Assembly (NCBI RefSeq): GCF_006539925.1
Contig: NZ_BJNY01000006.1
Location: forward strand, 124,001-188,000
Length of the DNA stretch: 64,000 nt
Direction: 5' to 3'
Source: Glutamicibacter uratoxydans
GTDB lineage: Bacteria; Actinomycetota; Actinomycetes; Actinomycetales; Micrococcaceae
The translations under genes were made by a program, and so were the position numbers. The notes beneath the pieces were generated by a model. The model saw only the letters and a program-made list of their open reading frames with translations, was not told the origin of the DNA and did not search any database. Positions 46,344 to 56,064 of this stretch are shown here, in pieces. Position 1 is the first letter of the stretch, and each line of letters starts with the position of its first letter.

Positions 46344-47378
46344 GTGACTAAGCCACTACCACGCAAGATTGCCGTAATGGGTGCAGGCAGCTGGGGCACC
46401 ACTTTCGCGAAGGTAATGGCAGATGCCGTGGCCGAGCACAACATTCAGGTGGAAATCTGGGCTCGACGCGAGGATGCCGCTGTAGAAATCCGGGAGAATC
46501 ACACCAACTCTCGGTACCTGCGCAACACCAAGCTTCCCGCCAACATCAGTGCTTCATCGGATCAGCAGGCAGTGCTTGCAGGTGCTGATCTTGTCGTGCT
46601 GGCCATCCCTTCGCAGTCGTTGCGTGCAGAGCTGGACAAGTTCAAGGAATTCTTCGAGCCAGAAGTCACCGTCCTGTCCTTGATGAAGGGCCTGGAACGC
46701 GGTACCGACATGAGGATGAGCCAAGTCATCGCCGAGGTCTCAGGCTTGCCTGAGGAGCGCATCGCAGTGCTTTCCGGTCCCAACCTGGCCATGGAGATCG
46801 CCCGCGAACAGCCCACCGCCTCGGTGGTTGCCTGCTCGGATGAAGACACCGCTGGATGGATTGCGCAGCTGTGTTCGGCAGCGTATTTCCGCCCCTACAC
46901 CAACGACGATGTGCTCGGCGTAGAGCTTGGCGGCATCGTCAAGAATGTCATCGCACTGGCAGTTGGCATGTGTGACGGAATGGGCATGGGGGACAACACC
47001 AAGTCCACCGTAATTACTCGAGGACTTGCAGAAACCATGCGTCTTGTGCTTGCCTTGGGAGGGCGCATGGAGACTTTGTCCGGCCTTTCGGGACTTGGGG
47101 ATCTCGTAGCAACTTGTTCGTCTTCGTTATCGAGGAATAACACGGCCGGCCGGTTGCTGGGACAAGGTCTGTTCCTAGAAGAAGTAAACGACCGCATGTC
47201 GCAGACTGCTGAAGGCATCAAGTCTGCGCGAGCGGTACTTGATCTATCACGTGCCAATAATGTCGAAATGCCAATTACTGAAGCAGTCGTCATGGTGCTT
47301 GAAGGAACACTCAGTGTTGAGAACATGGCCCAGCGACTGCTGTCACGAGAATTGAAGTCTGAAGGAGAACAGCAGTAA
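46344..47378 (+). CDS. gpsA: Glycerol-3-phosphate dehydrogenase [NAD(P)+]
   Basis: 344 residues from GTG 46344. N-terminal dinucleotide fold GAGSWGTTFAKV, then LVVLAIPSQSLR, GPNLAMEIA, catalytic Lys in GGIVKNVIALAVGMCDG and LSGLGDLVATC. It supplies sn-glycerol-3-phosphate for phospholipids and for CDP-glycerol, the substrate of the TagD-like enzyme at the window end. The last base of the stop is the first of the ddl ATG. Confidence 0.97.
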   Translation: MTKPLPRKIAVMGAGSWGTTFAKVMADAVAEHNIQVEIWARREDAAVEIRENHTNSRYLRNTKLPANISASSDQQAVLAGADLVVLAIPSQSLRAELDKFKEFFEPEVTVLSLMKGLERGTDMRMSQVIAEVSGLPEERIAVLSGPNLAMEIAREQPTASVVACSDEDTAGWIAQLCSAAYFRPYTNDDVLGVELGGIVKNVIALAVGMCDGMGMGDNTKSTVITRGLAETMRLVLALGGRMETLSGLSGLGDLVATCSSSLSRNNTAGRLLGQGLFLEEVNDRMSQTAEGIKSARAVLDLSRANNVEMPITEAVVMVLEGTLSVENMAQRLLSRELKSEGEQQ

Positions 47379-48490
47379 TGACCGACAAGAAACCCCGAGT
47401 CCTGCTACTTTTCGGCGGTCGTTCCTCAGAACATTCCGTCTCATGCGTGACAGCGGCCGGTGTCATGAAGTCGATTGACAAGGATCGCTTCGACATCGTT
47501 CCGGTGGGAATCACCCGTCAAGGTCAGTGGACCTTGCTTGAGGAAGATCCGCAGGACTGGGCGTTGAACACTGGCAAACTTCCGGAGATCACCGATGTAT
47601 CCCACCCGGTGCAGCTTGCCTCGGATCCGAGCAGAACGTCATTGCTTTCGTTGACGGACTCCGGTGTTACCGACCTCGGCACCATCGACGTGGTCTTCCC
47701 TCTGCTGCATGGTCCATTCGGCGAAGACGGATCCCTGCAGGGCATGCTTGAAATGGTAGGTGTGTCCTACGTTGGTTCCGGCATCGCCGCCAGTGCTATC
47801 GGAATGGACAAGCACTTCATGAAGGTTGCCTTCGAAGGCGCGGGTTTCAAGGTCGGCCCATATGAAGTCATTACCAACAAGCAGTGGTTGCGTGATAGCG
47901 AAGCAGCGCTTGCTCGCTGTGAGCGCCTGCAGTACCCGCTATTTGTGAAGCCAACCCGCGCTGGATCGTCCGTTGGAATTACGAAAGTCGATTCCCCATC
48001 GGAGCTTCGTGCAGCTATTGAAGTTGCGCGAGCTGAAGATCCAAAGGTCATCGTTGAGCAGGGCATCATTGGTCGAGAAATTGAATGCGGCGTTCTAGAA
48101 GGACGCGGCTCGGACCAGACTCGTGCTTCCTTCCCTGGAGAAGTCGCGGTTGCTGACAGCGGCCACACCTTCTATGACTTTGAAGCCAAGTATGTTGACG
48201 GCACCGCCTCCAAGCTCAGCTGCCCGGCCGACCTGAGCGAGGAAGCCACCCAGGAGATCCGTGAGCTGGCAGTCAAGGCATTTGACTCGCTGGACGGCGA
48301 AGGGCTTTCGCGAGTCGACTTCTTCTACACCCCAGAAGGCGACTGGATCATCAATGAGATTAACACCATGCCAGGCTTCACCCCGTCGAGCATGTACCCG
48401 CAGATGTGGGCCAAGACCGGTATTGAATACCGCGAGTTGATCGACGAGCTGATCGGCCTAGCACTGGATCGAAAGATCGGTCTACGCTAA
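47378..48490 (+). CDS. ddl: D-alanine--D-alanine ligase
   Basis: 370-residue ATP-grasp enzyme making the D-Ala-D-Ala terminus of peptidoglycan. Marks: LFGGRSSEHSVS, HGPFGEDGSLQGML, FVKPTRAGSSVGITKV, SRVDFFY and INEINTMPGFTPSSMYP. Its start overlaps gpsA by one base. It is a standard housekeeping ATP-grasp, unrelated in detail to the accessory ATP-grasp proteins at 2-24 kb. Confidence 0.97.
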   Translation: MTDKKPRVLLLFGGRSSEHSVSCVTAAGVMKSIDKDRFDIVPVGITRQGQWTLLEEDPQDWALNTGKLPEITDVSHPVQLASDPSRTSLLSLTDSGVTDLGTIDVVFPLLHGPFGEDGSLQGMLEMVGVSYVGSGIAASAIGMDKHFMKVAFEGAGFKVGPYEVITNKQWLRDSEAALARCERLQYPLFVKPTRAGSSVGITKVDSPSELRAAIEVARAEDPKVIVEQGIIGREIECGVLEGRGSDQTRASFPGEVAVADSGHTFYDFEAKYVDGTASKLSCPADLSEEATQEIRELAVKAFDSLDGEGLSRVDFFYTPEGDWIINEINTMPGFTPSSMYPQMWAKTGIEYRELIDELIGLALDRKIGLR

Positions 48491-48494
48491 AACG

Positions 48495-48553
48495 ACATAA
48501 ACCGAGAGGCACCTTGCTTGACCTAGTCAAACAAGGTGCCTCTTGGTTTATGT
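48495..48553. terminator. Long bidirectional terminator ddl / DUF3515
   Basis: A 22-base stem, arms 48495-48516 and 48532-48553, with one G-T wobble, capped by an inner TTGAC/GTCAA hairpin. Confidence 0.9.
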
Positions 48554-48577
48554 TGTCCGGATCTCAGCGTCCGTTAT

Positions 48578-49099
48578 TTAGAACTTTTCAGCCTTCTCCA
48601 CACTGGTGCACTGCTTCTGCGCTGGAATGCGGGAAGCCGAATCGGAAAGCGTAGCGAGAACCGTGCTGGATGGAATCACATTCGGATCGAGGACGACTTC
48701 TGTGGCAGGTGTGCGACCATAAGTAGTAAGAGTCCAAATGCCGGACTTATCTTCATGTGCGACCCAGTCGACATTGTTAACTGATACGCACGGATCGGTA
48801 GTTGGGCCAGGGGCTTCAACCCCGCAGCGCAAAACCACCTGTGAAGGATCGCCCCATGCACTGGTTGCCTGGGACGAGGTAGGCCGGCGTTCTGCGTCGC
48901 CGATGACTTCGGGAAGCACAACCATCATTTCGGCACAAGCAGGGTTTGCGGCATCAGGGGCTGCGTCTACGGAAGCCACCGAAGCGCAGGAAGCCAAACT
49001 GGTAGCTAAAAAGCCGCCAAGAAGAACAACTGATGCGATTCGCCCAATCTTTAGATTACGATTCGGTGACGGTTCGAGGGTCAAGCTGATTTTCGACAC
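48578..49099 (-). CDS. DUF3515 family lipoprotein
   Basis: 173 residues from GTG 49099. The N-terminal hydrophobic stretch (about 20-34) ends in lipobox LASC with Cys38. The mature part has the paired cysteines and the WTLTTYGRTPATEV region of DUF3515, an actinobacterial family regularly found next to ddl. Its function is unknown. It is divergent from the LCP gene. Confidence 0.85.
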   Translation of the reverse strand: MSKISLTLEPSPNRNLKIGRIASVVLLGGFLATSLASCASVASVDAAPDAANPACAEMMVVLPEVIGDAERRPTSSQATSAWGDPSQVVLRCGVEAPGPTTDPCVSVNNVDWVAHEDKSGIWTLTTYGRTPATEVVLDPNVIPSSTVLATLSDSASRIPAQKQCTSVEKAEKF

Positions 49100-49165
49100 G
49101 TTTAAAGCCTACCGTGCGTGGCTGAAAGATAAGATGTACTGAGTTGAAACTGTGAAAGGTCACAT

Positions 49166-50212
49166 ATGTCATTTGAAAATCAGGCTACGCGCCCGCGTAA
49201 AAAGAAGCGCACTGGGCGCATAGTTCTGCTGAGCATCCTCTCACTGGTGGTGATCGCCGGACTCATCGCAGGCGGCTACGTTTGGAATCTCAGCCGGACC
49301 TTCAACGAGAAGAGCCAGAAGATTGAGAATGCCTTCCCCGTGGAGGAGAACCGTCCAGAGGTCAAGGAAGCATCCAAGGATGCCCTGAACATCCTCCTGC
49401 TCGGCAGCGACACTCGCGCCCAGCGCGATGGCATCGATGCGAACAGCGAAGAATTCGGCACGCTGCCCAACGGCGGACGCTCCGACACCATGATGCTGGT
49501 TCACATTCCTTCGGACCGCAAGGGCGTCTACGTCACCTCGATTATGCGCGACACCTGGCTGAACATCCCGGGCCACGGCAATGCGAAAATCAATGCGGCC
49601 TTCGCCTACGGCGGCGTTGCCAAGGCTGTTGAAACCTTGGAAGGCCTGTTCGGCGTCCGCATCGACCACGTTGCCTCCGTCGACTTTGAAGGCTTCAAGG
49701 GCCTGACCGATACAGTGGGCGGCGTGACGGTGAACAACCCGATCGCGTTCTCCCCGGTTCACGACAAGAGCACCCACTTCCCAGAAGGCGAAATCACGCT
49801 TGACGGCGAGCAGGCACTTGCCTTCGTCCGCGAACGCAAGGCGTTCAAGACCGGCGACTACCAGCGCGTCAAGAACCAGCAGCTCTTCGTCAAGTCGCTG
49901 CTGGGAGAGATCATGTCCAAGGACACCTTGACCGATCCGGGCAAGGTGCAGAACATCGTTTCCGAGTTTGCGCCATACATCTCTGTTGACGACACCCTGG
50001 ACGCAGCCAAGATTGCTACGATCGCTTCATCTATGATCAATGTGCGCCCAAGCGACATGGAGTTCTTCACGCTTCCAAACAATGGAACCGGCCGTTCGTC
50101 TGACGGACAGTCGATTGTCGTACCGGATATGGCTACGATTAATAAGTTTGGCGAAGCACTGCAGAACGACACAGTTGACGAGTTCGTAGCAAATACGGAT
50201 CTGTCTCAGTAA
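49166..50212 (+). CDS. LytR-CpsA-Psr (LCP) family wall-polymer ligase
   Basis: 348 residues: a short basic cytoplasmic start, one membrane helix (about 18-40) and an external LCP domain. Conserved acidic and arginine residues are in NILLLGSDTRA, GRSDTMMLVHIP, SIMRDTWLNIPGHG, KINAAFAYGG and FVRERKAFKTGDYQRVKNQQ. LCP enzymes move polyprenyl-linked glycopolymers onto peptidoglycan. It takes the place near DUF3515 and DAK2 where thiL is often found. A second LCP gene is at 57.6 kb. Confidence 0.94.
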   Translation: MSFENQATRPRKKKRTGRIVLLSILSLVVIAGLIAGGYVWNLSRTFNEKSQKIENAFPVEENRPEVKEASKDALNILLLGSDTRAQRDGIDANSEEFGTLPNGGRSDTMMLVHIPSDRKGVYVTSIMRDTWLNIPGHGNAKINAAFAYGGVAKAVETLEGLFGVRIDHVASVDFEGFKGLTDTVGGVTVNNPIAFSPVHDKSTHFPEGEITLDGEQALAFVRERKAFKTGDYQRVKNQQLFVKSLLGEIMSKDTLTDPGKVQNIVSEFAPYISVDDTLDAAKIATIASSMINVRPSDMEFFTLPNNGTGRSSDGQSIVVPDMATINKFGEALQNDTVDEFVANTDLSQ

Positions 50213-50235
50213 CTACCGAAGGAATCCTCTTCATC

Positions 50236-51204
50236 ATGACGACCCAAAAGCTTGACACTTCCGTTCGCGCCATTGCTGTATGGCTCGCACGAAGCGTCAA
50301 GAGCTTGGGGAATCATTCAGACCGGCTTAACGCCATCAACATCTTCCCCGTGGCGGATGGCGATACGGGAAGCAACCTGTATCTGACCGCCCGGGCAGGA
50401 CATGACGCGGTGAGCAAACTGGATAGCGATGATATTGGAGCTTTCCTTGAAATTGCCGCGCGCGCGGCCATGGAGTCAGCGCGCGGCAATTCCGGAACAT
50501 TGCTTGCGGTGTTCCTCAGCGGGCTCAGCGAACCACTCAAGGGCAAAGAGCGGTTGACCGCACCGTTGCTGGCCCTGGGCCTGGAACGGGCCAAGGTCCG
50601 CTCCTGGTCTGCGTTGAGCGAACCGGTGGAAGGCACCATGCTCTCGGTGATCAACGCCCTGGCATTGGCCGCCGCCTCGACGCTGAACCACCTCAAGGTT
50701 GACCTCGAAAGCCGCGCCGCCCTGGACACGCTGCTTTCGCAGATGACCCAGGCCGCCCGTCTAGCAGTCCAGGGAACCGAAAACACCCTGCCCTCCCTGG
50801 TGAAGGCAGGAGTCGTCGACGCCGGAGCCGTCGGCATGATGATCATCATCGATGAGATGTGCGCCGCGGTGCGCAATGAGCACGCCGACTTTGAGGACTA
50901 CGAAAAATTCCACGGCTACCATGTCCAGGACCCGCATGTGCACCTTGAGTACGAAGCGGCCCAAGGTCTTGAAGTCATGTGCACCATCACCCTTGATGCG
51001 CTGGGCGCGGCCACCCTGCGTGGACAGCTGGATTCGATCGGCGACTCGGTGATCATGTCCCCGGTCAACCAGCTGGATGAAGACACCTACCGCTGGCGCG
51101 TGCATGTCCACGTCCCAGACTCGGATGCAGCCCTGGAATTGATCAGGAAACAGGGCGAGCCAGTAAACATCAGCGTGACCGACCTCTGCGTTCATGACGA
51201 CTAA
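50236..51204 (+). CDS. DAK2-domain (DhaL/FakA N-terminal-like) protein
   Basis: 322 residues. The nucleotide/metal loop NIFPVADGDTGSNLYLT and ARGNSGTLLAVFLSG are those of the DhaL-type kinase domain that binds ADP-Mg2 in FakA, the fatty acid kinase. It is much shorter than full FakA (about 550 residues), having a DAK2 domain and a small C-terminal part only. It overlaps recG by 11 bases, a pairing conserved in actinobacteria. Activity unproven. Confidence 0.88.
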   Translation: MTTQKLDTSVRAIAVWLARSVKSLGNHSDRLNAINIFPVADGDTGSNLYLTARAGHDAVSKLDSDDIGAFLEIAARAAMESARGNSGTLLAVFLSGLSEPLKGKERLTAPLLALGLERAKVRSWSALSEPVEGTMLSVINALALAAASTLNHLKVDLESRAALDTLLSQMTQAARLAVQGTENTLPSLVKAGVVDAGAVGMMIIIDEMCAAVRNEHADFEDYEKFHGYHVQDPHVHLEYEAAQGLEVMCTITLDALGAATLRGQLDSIGDSVIMSPVNQLDEDTYRWRVHVHVPDSDAALELIRKQGEPVNISVTDLCVHDD

Positions 51205-53383
51205 AAAACTTGCAGCAGATTTTGAACAGACAGCCCTGGCAGACGCGCTGGGCGCCAAGCATGCAGCCGCCCTTGAAAAGGCCTTCGGCTACCAGAGTGT
51301 TGGCGAGTTCCTGCGCCACTTCCCGCGCCGTTATGTAGAGGTCGGGGAACTGACCCCCATTGCCGAGCTGCCCTTCGACGAGCACTCCACAGTGGTTGCC
51401 CAGGTGGTGAATGTCAGCCAGCGCCAGATGCACTCGCGCAAGGGATTCATCTTTGAAGTCACCGTGAGCGACGAGCTGGGAGATGCCGGCCAAGAACTGC
51501 GGATGACATTCTTCAACGGCTACCAGGCCCGCAACGACCTGCAGGTCGGAACCATCGCCATGTTCAGCGGCAAGGTGGGCTGGTACCAGGACCATCTGCA
51601 GCTCTCGCAGCCGGACTACGCCATCCTGGATGAAGCTTCCCAGGCGGATCCAACCCCGATCCCCATCTACCCTGCCTCCGCCAAGATGCCGAACAAGCGG
51701 ATCCGCGATTTGATGGGCCTTCTGCTTGAGCACGTGAACGAGCAGAACCTGCCCGAATTCCTGCCTCAGCCGCTGCTCGACGCGCGCCGCTATCCCGCCC
51801 GCTGGCAGGCGTTCTTCAACCGGCACCACCCGCGCGACCTCAAGCAGGCGTATATCGCCAGGCAGCGCTTCGCCTATGAAGAGGCATTTATCCTCCAGCT
51901 GTCGCTGGCGCAGAAGAACGCGCAGCTGGGCAGCCAGCACGCGGTGCCAAGAGCCCGGACCAGTGGGGGACTGGCGGACAAATTCGACGCCAGGCTTCCC
52001 TTTGCCCTGACCGAAGACCAGCTGCAGGTCGGTGAAGAGATCAGCGGGGACTTGTCGCTGGAGCACCCCATGCACCGGTTGCTGCAAGGCGAGGTGGGCT
52101 CCGGCAAGACGGTGGTGGCGCTGCGCGCCATCCTGCAGGTCATCGACGCCGGCGGCCAAGCGGCGCTGCTAGCCCCCACAGAAGTCCTTGCGGCCCAGCA
52201 CTACGCGTCCATTACCAAGATGCTCGGCCCTCTGGCAGATCCAGGGCTCTTCGGAGAAGGCGAAGGCACCGGAGTGGCTCTGCTGACCGGATCGGCCAAG
52301 ACCGCCCAGCGCCGCGAGGCCCTGCTGGGCATTGCCAGCGGCGAAACCGGGCTGATCATCGGCACTCACGCGTTGCTCTCAGACCAGGTGCGCTTCGCCG
52401 AGCTGGGGCTGGTCGTGGTCGACGAGCAGCACCGCTTCGGCGTTGAACAGCGCGACGCCCTGCGCGCCAAGGCTGGGGACGCGATGCCCCACACTCTGGT
52501 GATGACAGCTACCCCGATCCCGCGCACCGTGGCAATGACAGTCTTCGGAGACCTAGAAACCTCAACTATCAAGCGCCTGCCCGCCGGACGCGCGCCGATC
52601 TCCACCCACATCGTCCCGATGCAGCTGACCGGCTACCGCGACAGGCTGTATTCGCGGATCCGCGAAGAAGTGGCTAAGGGGCACCAGGTATACGTGGTCT
52701 GCCCACGCATCACCGAAACTGCGGGGGAGCAGGGAGTGCTGCTGGCCACCTATGAGGACACCTCTGCGCAGACCATGAGCGTGGAGATGATGTTTGAGAT
52801 GCTGCGCTCTATGCCCGAATTCGAAGGCGTGGAAATCGAAAGCCTGCATTCCCAGCTGGACGCTGCAGACAAGGCGCAGATCATGGATGACTTTGCCGCC
52901 GGCTCCATCGACGTGCTGGTCTCCACCACCGTCATCGAAGTCGGCGTGGACGTGCACAATGCGACGCTGATGGTCATCATGGATGCCGAACGCTTCGGCA
53001 TCTCCCAGCTGCACCAGCTGCGCGGCCGAGTGGGCCGCGGCGGCCTGCCCGGAACTTGCCTGCTGACCACCTGGCTGGATGCGGACCACGCCTCGGTCAA
53101 CCGGCTGCGGGTCATCGAATCCACCCTTGACGGGTTCGAACTGGCGGAGGCCGACCTGCTTGAGCGCAGGGAAGGAAACATCCTTGGCGTACAGCAGTCG
53201 GGCAGCCAATCGACGCTGCGCGAGCTGAGCATCATCAAGGACCGCACGCTCATTGAACAGGCGCGCCATGACGTCCAAATTCTCATGGGCTACGCGCAGT
53301 GGCATCACGAGTACCCGCTGCTCTTCAAGACGGTGATGGGCTGGGTCGACGAATCCACCCGCGAATTCTTGAACAAGAACTAG
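51194..53383 (+). CDS. recG: ATP-dependent DNA helicase RecG
   Basis: 729 residues. N-terminal wedge/OB domain (to about 200) for branched DNA, then superfamily 2 motor: GEVGSGKTVVAL (Walker A), VVDEQHRFGVEQR (DExH-type motif II as DEQH), MTATPIPRT, VSTTVIEVGVDVHNA and QLRGRVGRG. It reverses stalled forks and processes Holliday junctions. Confidence 0.97.
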   Translation: MTTKKLAADFEQTALADALGAKHAAALEKAFGYQSVGEFLRHFPRRYVEVGELTPIAELPFDEHSTVVAQVVNVSQRQMHSRKGFIFEVTVSDELGDAGQELRMTFFNGYQARNDLQVGTIAMFSGKVGWYQDHLQLSQPDYAILDEASQADPTPIPIYPASAKMPNKRIRDLMGLLLEHVNEQNLPEFLPQPLLDARRYPARWQAFFNRHHPRDLKQAYIARQRFAYEEAFILQLSLAQKNAQLGSQHAVPRARTSGGLADKFDARLPFALTEDQLQVGEEISGDLSLEHPMHRLLQGEVGSGKTVVALRAILQVIDAGGQAALLAPTEVLAAQHYASITKMLGPLADPGLFGEGEGTGVALLTGSAKTAQRREALLGIASGETGLIIGTHALLSDQVRFAELGLVVVDEQHRFGVEQRDALRAKAGDAMPHTLVMTATPIPRTVAMTVFGDLETSTIKRLPAGRAPISTHIVPMQLTGYRDRLYSRIREEVAKGHQVYVVCPRITETAGEQGVLLATYEDTSAQTMSVEMMFEMLRSMPEFEGVEIESLHSQLDAADKAQIMDDFAAGSIDVLVSTTVIEVGVDVHNATLMVIMDAERFGISQLHQLRGRVGRGGLPGTCLLTTWLDADHASVNRLRVIESTLDGFELAEADLLERREGNILGVQQSGSQSTLRELSIIKDRTLIEQARHDVQILMGYAQWHHEYPLLFKTVMGWVDESTREFLNKN

Positions 53384-53403
53384 TGAACTGAAGGTCTGAG
53401 ACT

Positions 53404-53997
53404 ATGAGCCGAATTATTGCCGGAGCCGCCGGCGGCAACCCCCTGAAGTCGGTGCCGGGAGATGCCACACGGCCCACCACCGACCGCGTCAAGGAAGCAC
53501 TGTTCTCCCGGCTTGAGAGCTGGGACATTATTTCAGGAGCGCGGGTCCTTGACCTGTTCGCCGGCTCCGGCGCCCTAGGGCTGGAAACTGCCAGCCGCGG
53601 GGCACGCCAGGTCACCCTGGTGGAGAAGGCGCCCAAGGCGGTGGCCGTGTGCCAGCAGAATGCAGCGCTGGTCAACAAGGTGCTGAAGAACGAGACTGTC
53701 AACGTCCACCGCGGCTCGGTTGACTCGGTGCTCGACCTCTACTTCGACGAATCCACCGGGCAGCCGCGCAAGACCTTTGACGTGATCTTCATGGATCCGC
53801 CCTACCCGCTCACCGAAGCGGAGCTGGAAACCACCCTGGCCAAGGCGGCAAGGATCCTTGCCGAGGATGCCACCTTGGTCATCGAGCGCTCCAGCCGCTC
53901 GCCCGAGCCCAGCTGGCCGGCGTCCATTGAACTGATCGCCTCTAAAAAATACGGCGAAACCCAGTTATGGTTTGCCGAACCCGTCCAGGCCGACTGA
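53404..53997 (+). CDS. rsmD: 16S rRNA (guanine(966)-N(2))-methyltransferase
   Basis: 197 residues. Begins RIIAGAAGGNPL, then RPTTDRVKEALFS, SAM loop DLFAGSGALGLE and catalytic MDPPYPL. It lies 20 bases after recG. Its 3' end overlaps the convergent methyltransferase-like gene by 33 bases. Confidence 0.95.
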   Translation: MSRIIAGAAGGNPLKSVPGDATRPTTDRVKEALFSRLESWDIISGARVLDLFAGSGALGLETASRGARQVTLVEKAPKAVAVCQQNAALVNKVLKNETVNVHRGSVDSVLDLYFDESTGQPRKTFDVIFMDPPYPLTEAELETTLAKAARILAEDATLVIERSSRSPEPSWPASIELIASKKYGETQLWFAEPVQAD

Positions 53998-54747
53998 GTA
54001 GTGGATTTCCGAAGGGAAGGGGCCAGCCGCCTCGCAGGCGGCAATCGCCGAGGGGTCCAGACTCTTCTTGGCGGCGGTGAGGACCAGATTTCCCGGATAC
54101 CTGCGGGTGAACATCTGCGGTGGGGCCGAGAGCATCACAAAGTCCAAGTGTTGTTCTGCTGCCTTCACCTGGCTGTCGGTAAACCGAAGCGGCGGATCGT
54201 CTCCGATATTCACGAAGAGTAGGCCGTCGGGCTGCAGCGCCGCACCCAGCAGCTTGTAATACTCGGGCACTGTCAGGTGCTCCGGTGCTTCCGGTCCGCT
54301 GAAGATGTCGACAATGATCACGTCAAACTGTTGGCCTGCAAGTTCATTGACCAAGACCTCGCGGGCATCGGCCACCACCGGCGTCAGGCTGCAGCCTTGG
54401 GGCAGCGGCAGCTCCTCCAAGACGAAATCCAGCAGCTCGCGCTCGATGTCCACGGCCACATGGGTGCTGCCGGGGTAGACTACGCTGGCCCAGCGGACCA
54501 GAGTCAGTGCGCCGGCGCCCAAATGCAGCATGCGCAGCGTGGAACCGGCAGGCTTGAGCACCTGGATGTGATTGGCGATTCGTGCAAGGTATTCGTAGAA
54601 GACTTCCTCGGGTCTGGCCAGGTTCACATGCGACTGCTCGGCGCCGCCGATGGCAAGAATCTTGGCATTGGGCACCAGGTCGTCGTCGAAGATGGTTGCA
54701 TGCTGCTGGACGAAACCCAGCCAGCGCGAAGGGATCTTTCCGCTCAT
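53965..54747 (-). CDS. Spermidine-synthase-like SAM-dependent protein
   Basis: 260 residues with a Rossmann methyltransferase fold: LHLGAGALTLVRW (SAM loop), VAVDIERELLDFV, VVADAREVL and FDVIIVDIFSG. This resembles the spermidine synthase-like group common in actinobacteria, in which aminopropyl or methyl transfer has mostly not been shown. Its ATG overlaps the stop of the aminotransferase upstream (ATGA), so the two are co-translated. Confidence 0.83.
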   Translation of the reverse strand: MSGKIPSRWLGFVQQHATIFDDDLVPNAKILAIGGAEQSHVNLARPEEVFYEYLARIANHIQVLKPAGSTLRMLHLGAGALTLVRWASVVYPGSTHVAVDIERELLDFVLEELPLPQGCSLTPVVADAREVLVNELAGQQFDVIIVDIFSGPEAPEHLTVPEYYKLLGAALQPDGLLFVNIGDDPPLRFTDSQVKAAEQHLDFVMLSAPPQMFTRRYPGNLVLTAAKKSLDPSAIAACEAAGPFPSEIHYSVGLDGFGKP

Positions 54748-55952
54748 CGCTTCAACTCTCCGATGCGCTGCAGCCGCGTGACTGCTTCGGCAATCACTGA
54801 TTCCTTCTTGCAGAAGGCGAAGCGCAGCAGCGAGGCGTAGGCCGCCCGGTTTTCCGGATGTACAAAGACTGACAGTGGTATGGCTGCCACGCCCAGGCGT
54901 TCGGGCATGATCCGTGCAATCTCGGTGGCATCCTCATAGCCGAGCTGGGCCACATCGGCCACCAGGAAATAGGTTCCCTGCGGGCGGAAGACCGGAATGC
55001 CGGCCCGCTCCAAACCGGCGGCCAACAGCTGCCCGGTGTGCCCCAGTTCTTCGGCGAATCCCGTGAAGAACTTATCGGGCAGGCGCAGCGCCTGGGCGAC
55101 CGCGGGCTGGAAGGCCGGGCCCGAGGAATAGGTCAGGAACTGCTTGACCGTGCGCACGGCGGTGATTAGGTGCTCCGGGCCGCTGGCCCAGCCCACCTTC
55201 CACCCGGTGAAGGAGAAGGATTTTCCTGCCGAGGAAATGGTGATGGTGCGTTCAAAGCCTCCGGGCAGCGAGGCGATTGGCGTGTGCTTGGTCCCGAAGC
55301 GCAGGTGCTCGTAGACTTCGTCGGCAACGATGATGCAGTCGTGCTGGTGGGCCAGATCGACCACTTCCTGCAACACCTGGTCGCTGAGCACCGAACCGGT
55401 GGGGTTGTGCGGGTTATTGACCACGATCACGCGTGTTGCATCGGTGACCGCCGCACGCAGCTTTTCGATATCCGGCTGGAAGTCGGGGCGTTCAAGCTGC
55501 ACCACCCTGTGGCGCGCATTGGCTAACCCGATCATTGCTGCATAGGAGTCGTAGTAGGGCTCGAAGGTCACCACTTCGTCGCCGGGCTGCACGAAGGCCA
55601 GCAGCGAGGCGGCGATCGCTTCGGTGGCTCCGGTGGAAACGACCACCTGGGTGGCGGGGTCCAAATTGATGCCGTAGAAGCGCTGCTGGTGTTCGCAGAT
55701 CGCTTCGCGCAGATCGAGGATGCCGGAGCCCGGGGCATATTGGTTGGCTCCGCCAAGGATCGCTTCGACGGCAATCCGGCGGATCTCTTCAGGCCCTTCG
55801 GTATCCGGGAATCCCTGACCGAGGTTCACCGCCTGGTGCTTGTTGGCCAGCGCGGTGATCTCTTCGAAGATTGTCATGCTCGGCGTCCCGCTGGAGTCTA
55901 GGAGGTTGGCCGAATCAGCTGTGCGCTGCCACGGGGTGTAATCAAGGCTCAT
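54744..55952 (-). CDS. PLP-dependent aminotransferase, class I/II
   Basis: 402 residues from ATG 55952 (MSLDYTPWQR), with GGAG just upstream; a longer frame to 56057 would run into the coaD promoter gap. Fold-type I features: NLGQGFPDTEGP, NPHNPTGSVLS, DEVYEHLRFG and the PLP lysine in SSAGKSFSFTGWKVGW. It resembles the methionine/aromatic and kynurenine/glutamine transaminase branch (YbdL/DapC-like). The substrate is uncertain. Confidence 0.9.
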   Translation of the reverse strand: MSLDYTPWQRTADSANLLDSSGTPSMTIFEEITALANKHQAVNLGQGFPDTEGPEEIRRIAVEAILGGANQYAPGSGILDLREAICEHQQRFYGINLDPATQVVVSTGATEAIAASLLAFVQPGDEVVTFEPYYDSYAAMIGLANARHRVVQLERPDFQPDIEKLRAAVTDATRVIVVNNPHNPTGSVLSDQVLQEVVDLAHQHDCIIVADEVYEHLRFGTKHTPIASLPGGFERTITISSAGKSFSFTGWKVGWASGPEHLITAVRTVKQFLTYSSGPAFQPAVAQALRLPDKFFTGFAEELGHTGQLLAAGLERAGIPVFRPQGTYFLVADVAQLGYEDATEIARIMPERLGVAAIPLSVFVHPENRAAYASLLRFAFCKKESVIAEAVTRLQRIGELKR

Positions 55953-56064
55953 ATCTCCATTATGAAGTGAGCGCGGAAAACTAAGGCCAACTGTGAACGT
56001 AATGCTTGCGGGTCGCAGACCGGCGAAGCGCTGGATTCGCGAATCTTCTTGATACATTCAACGT

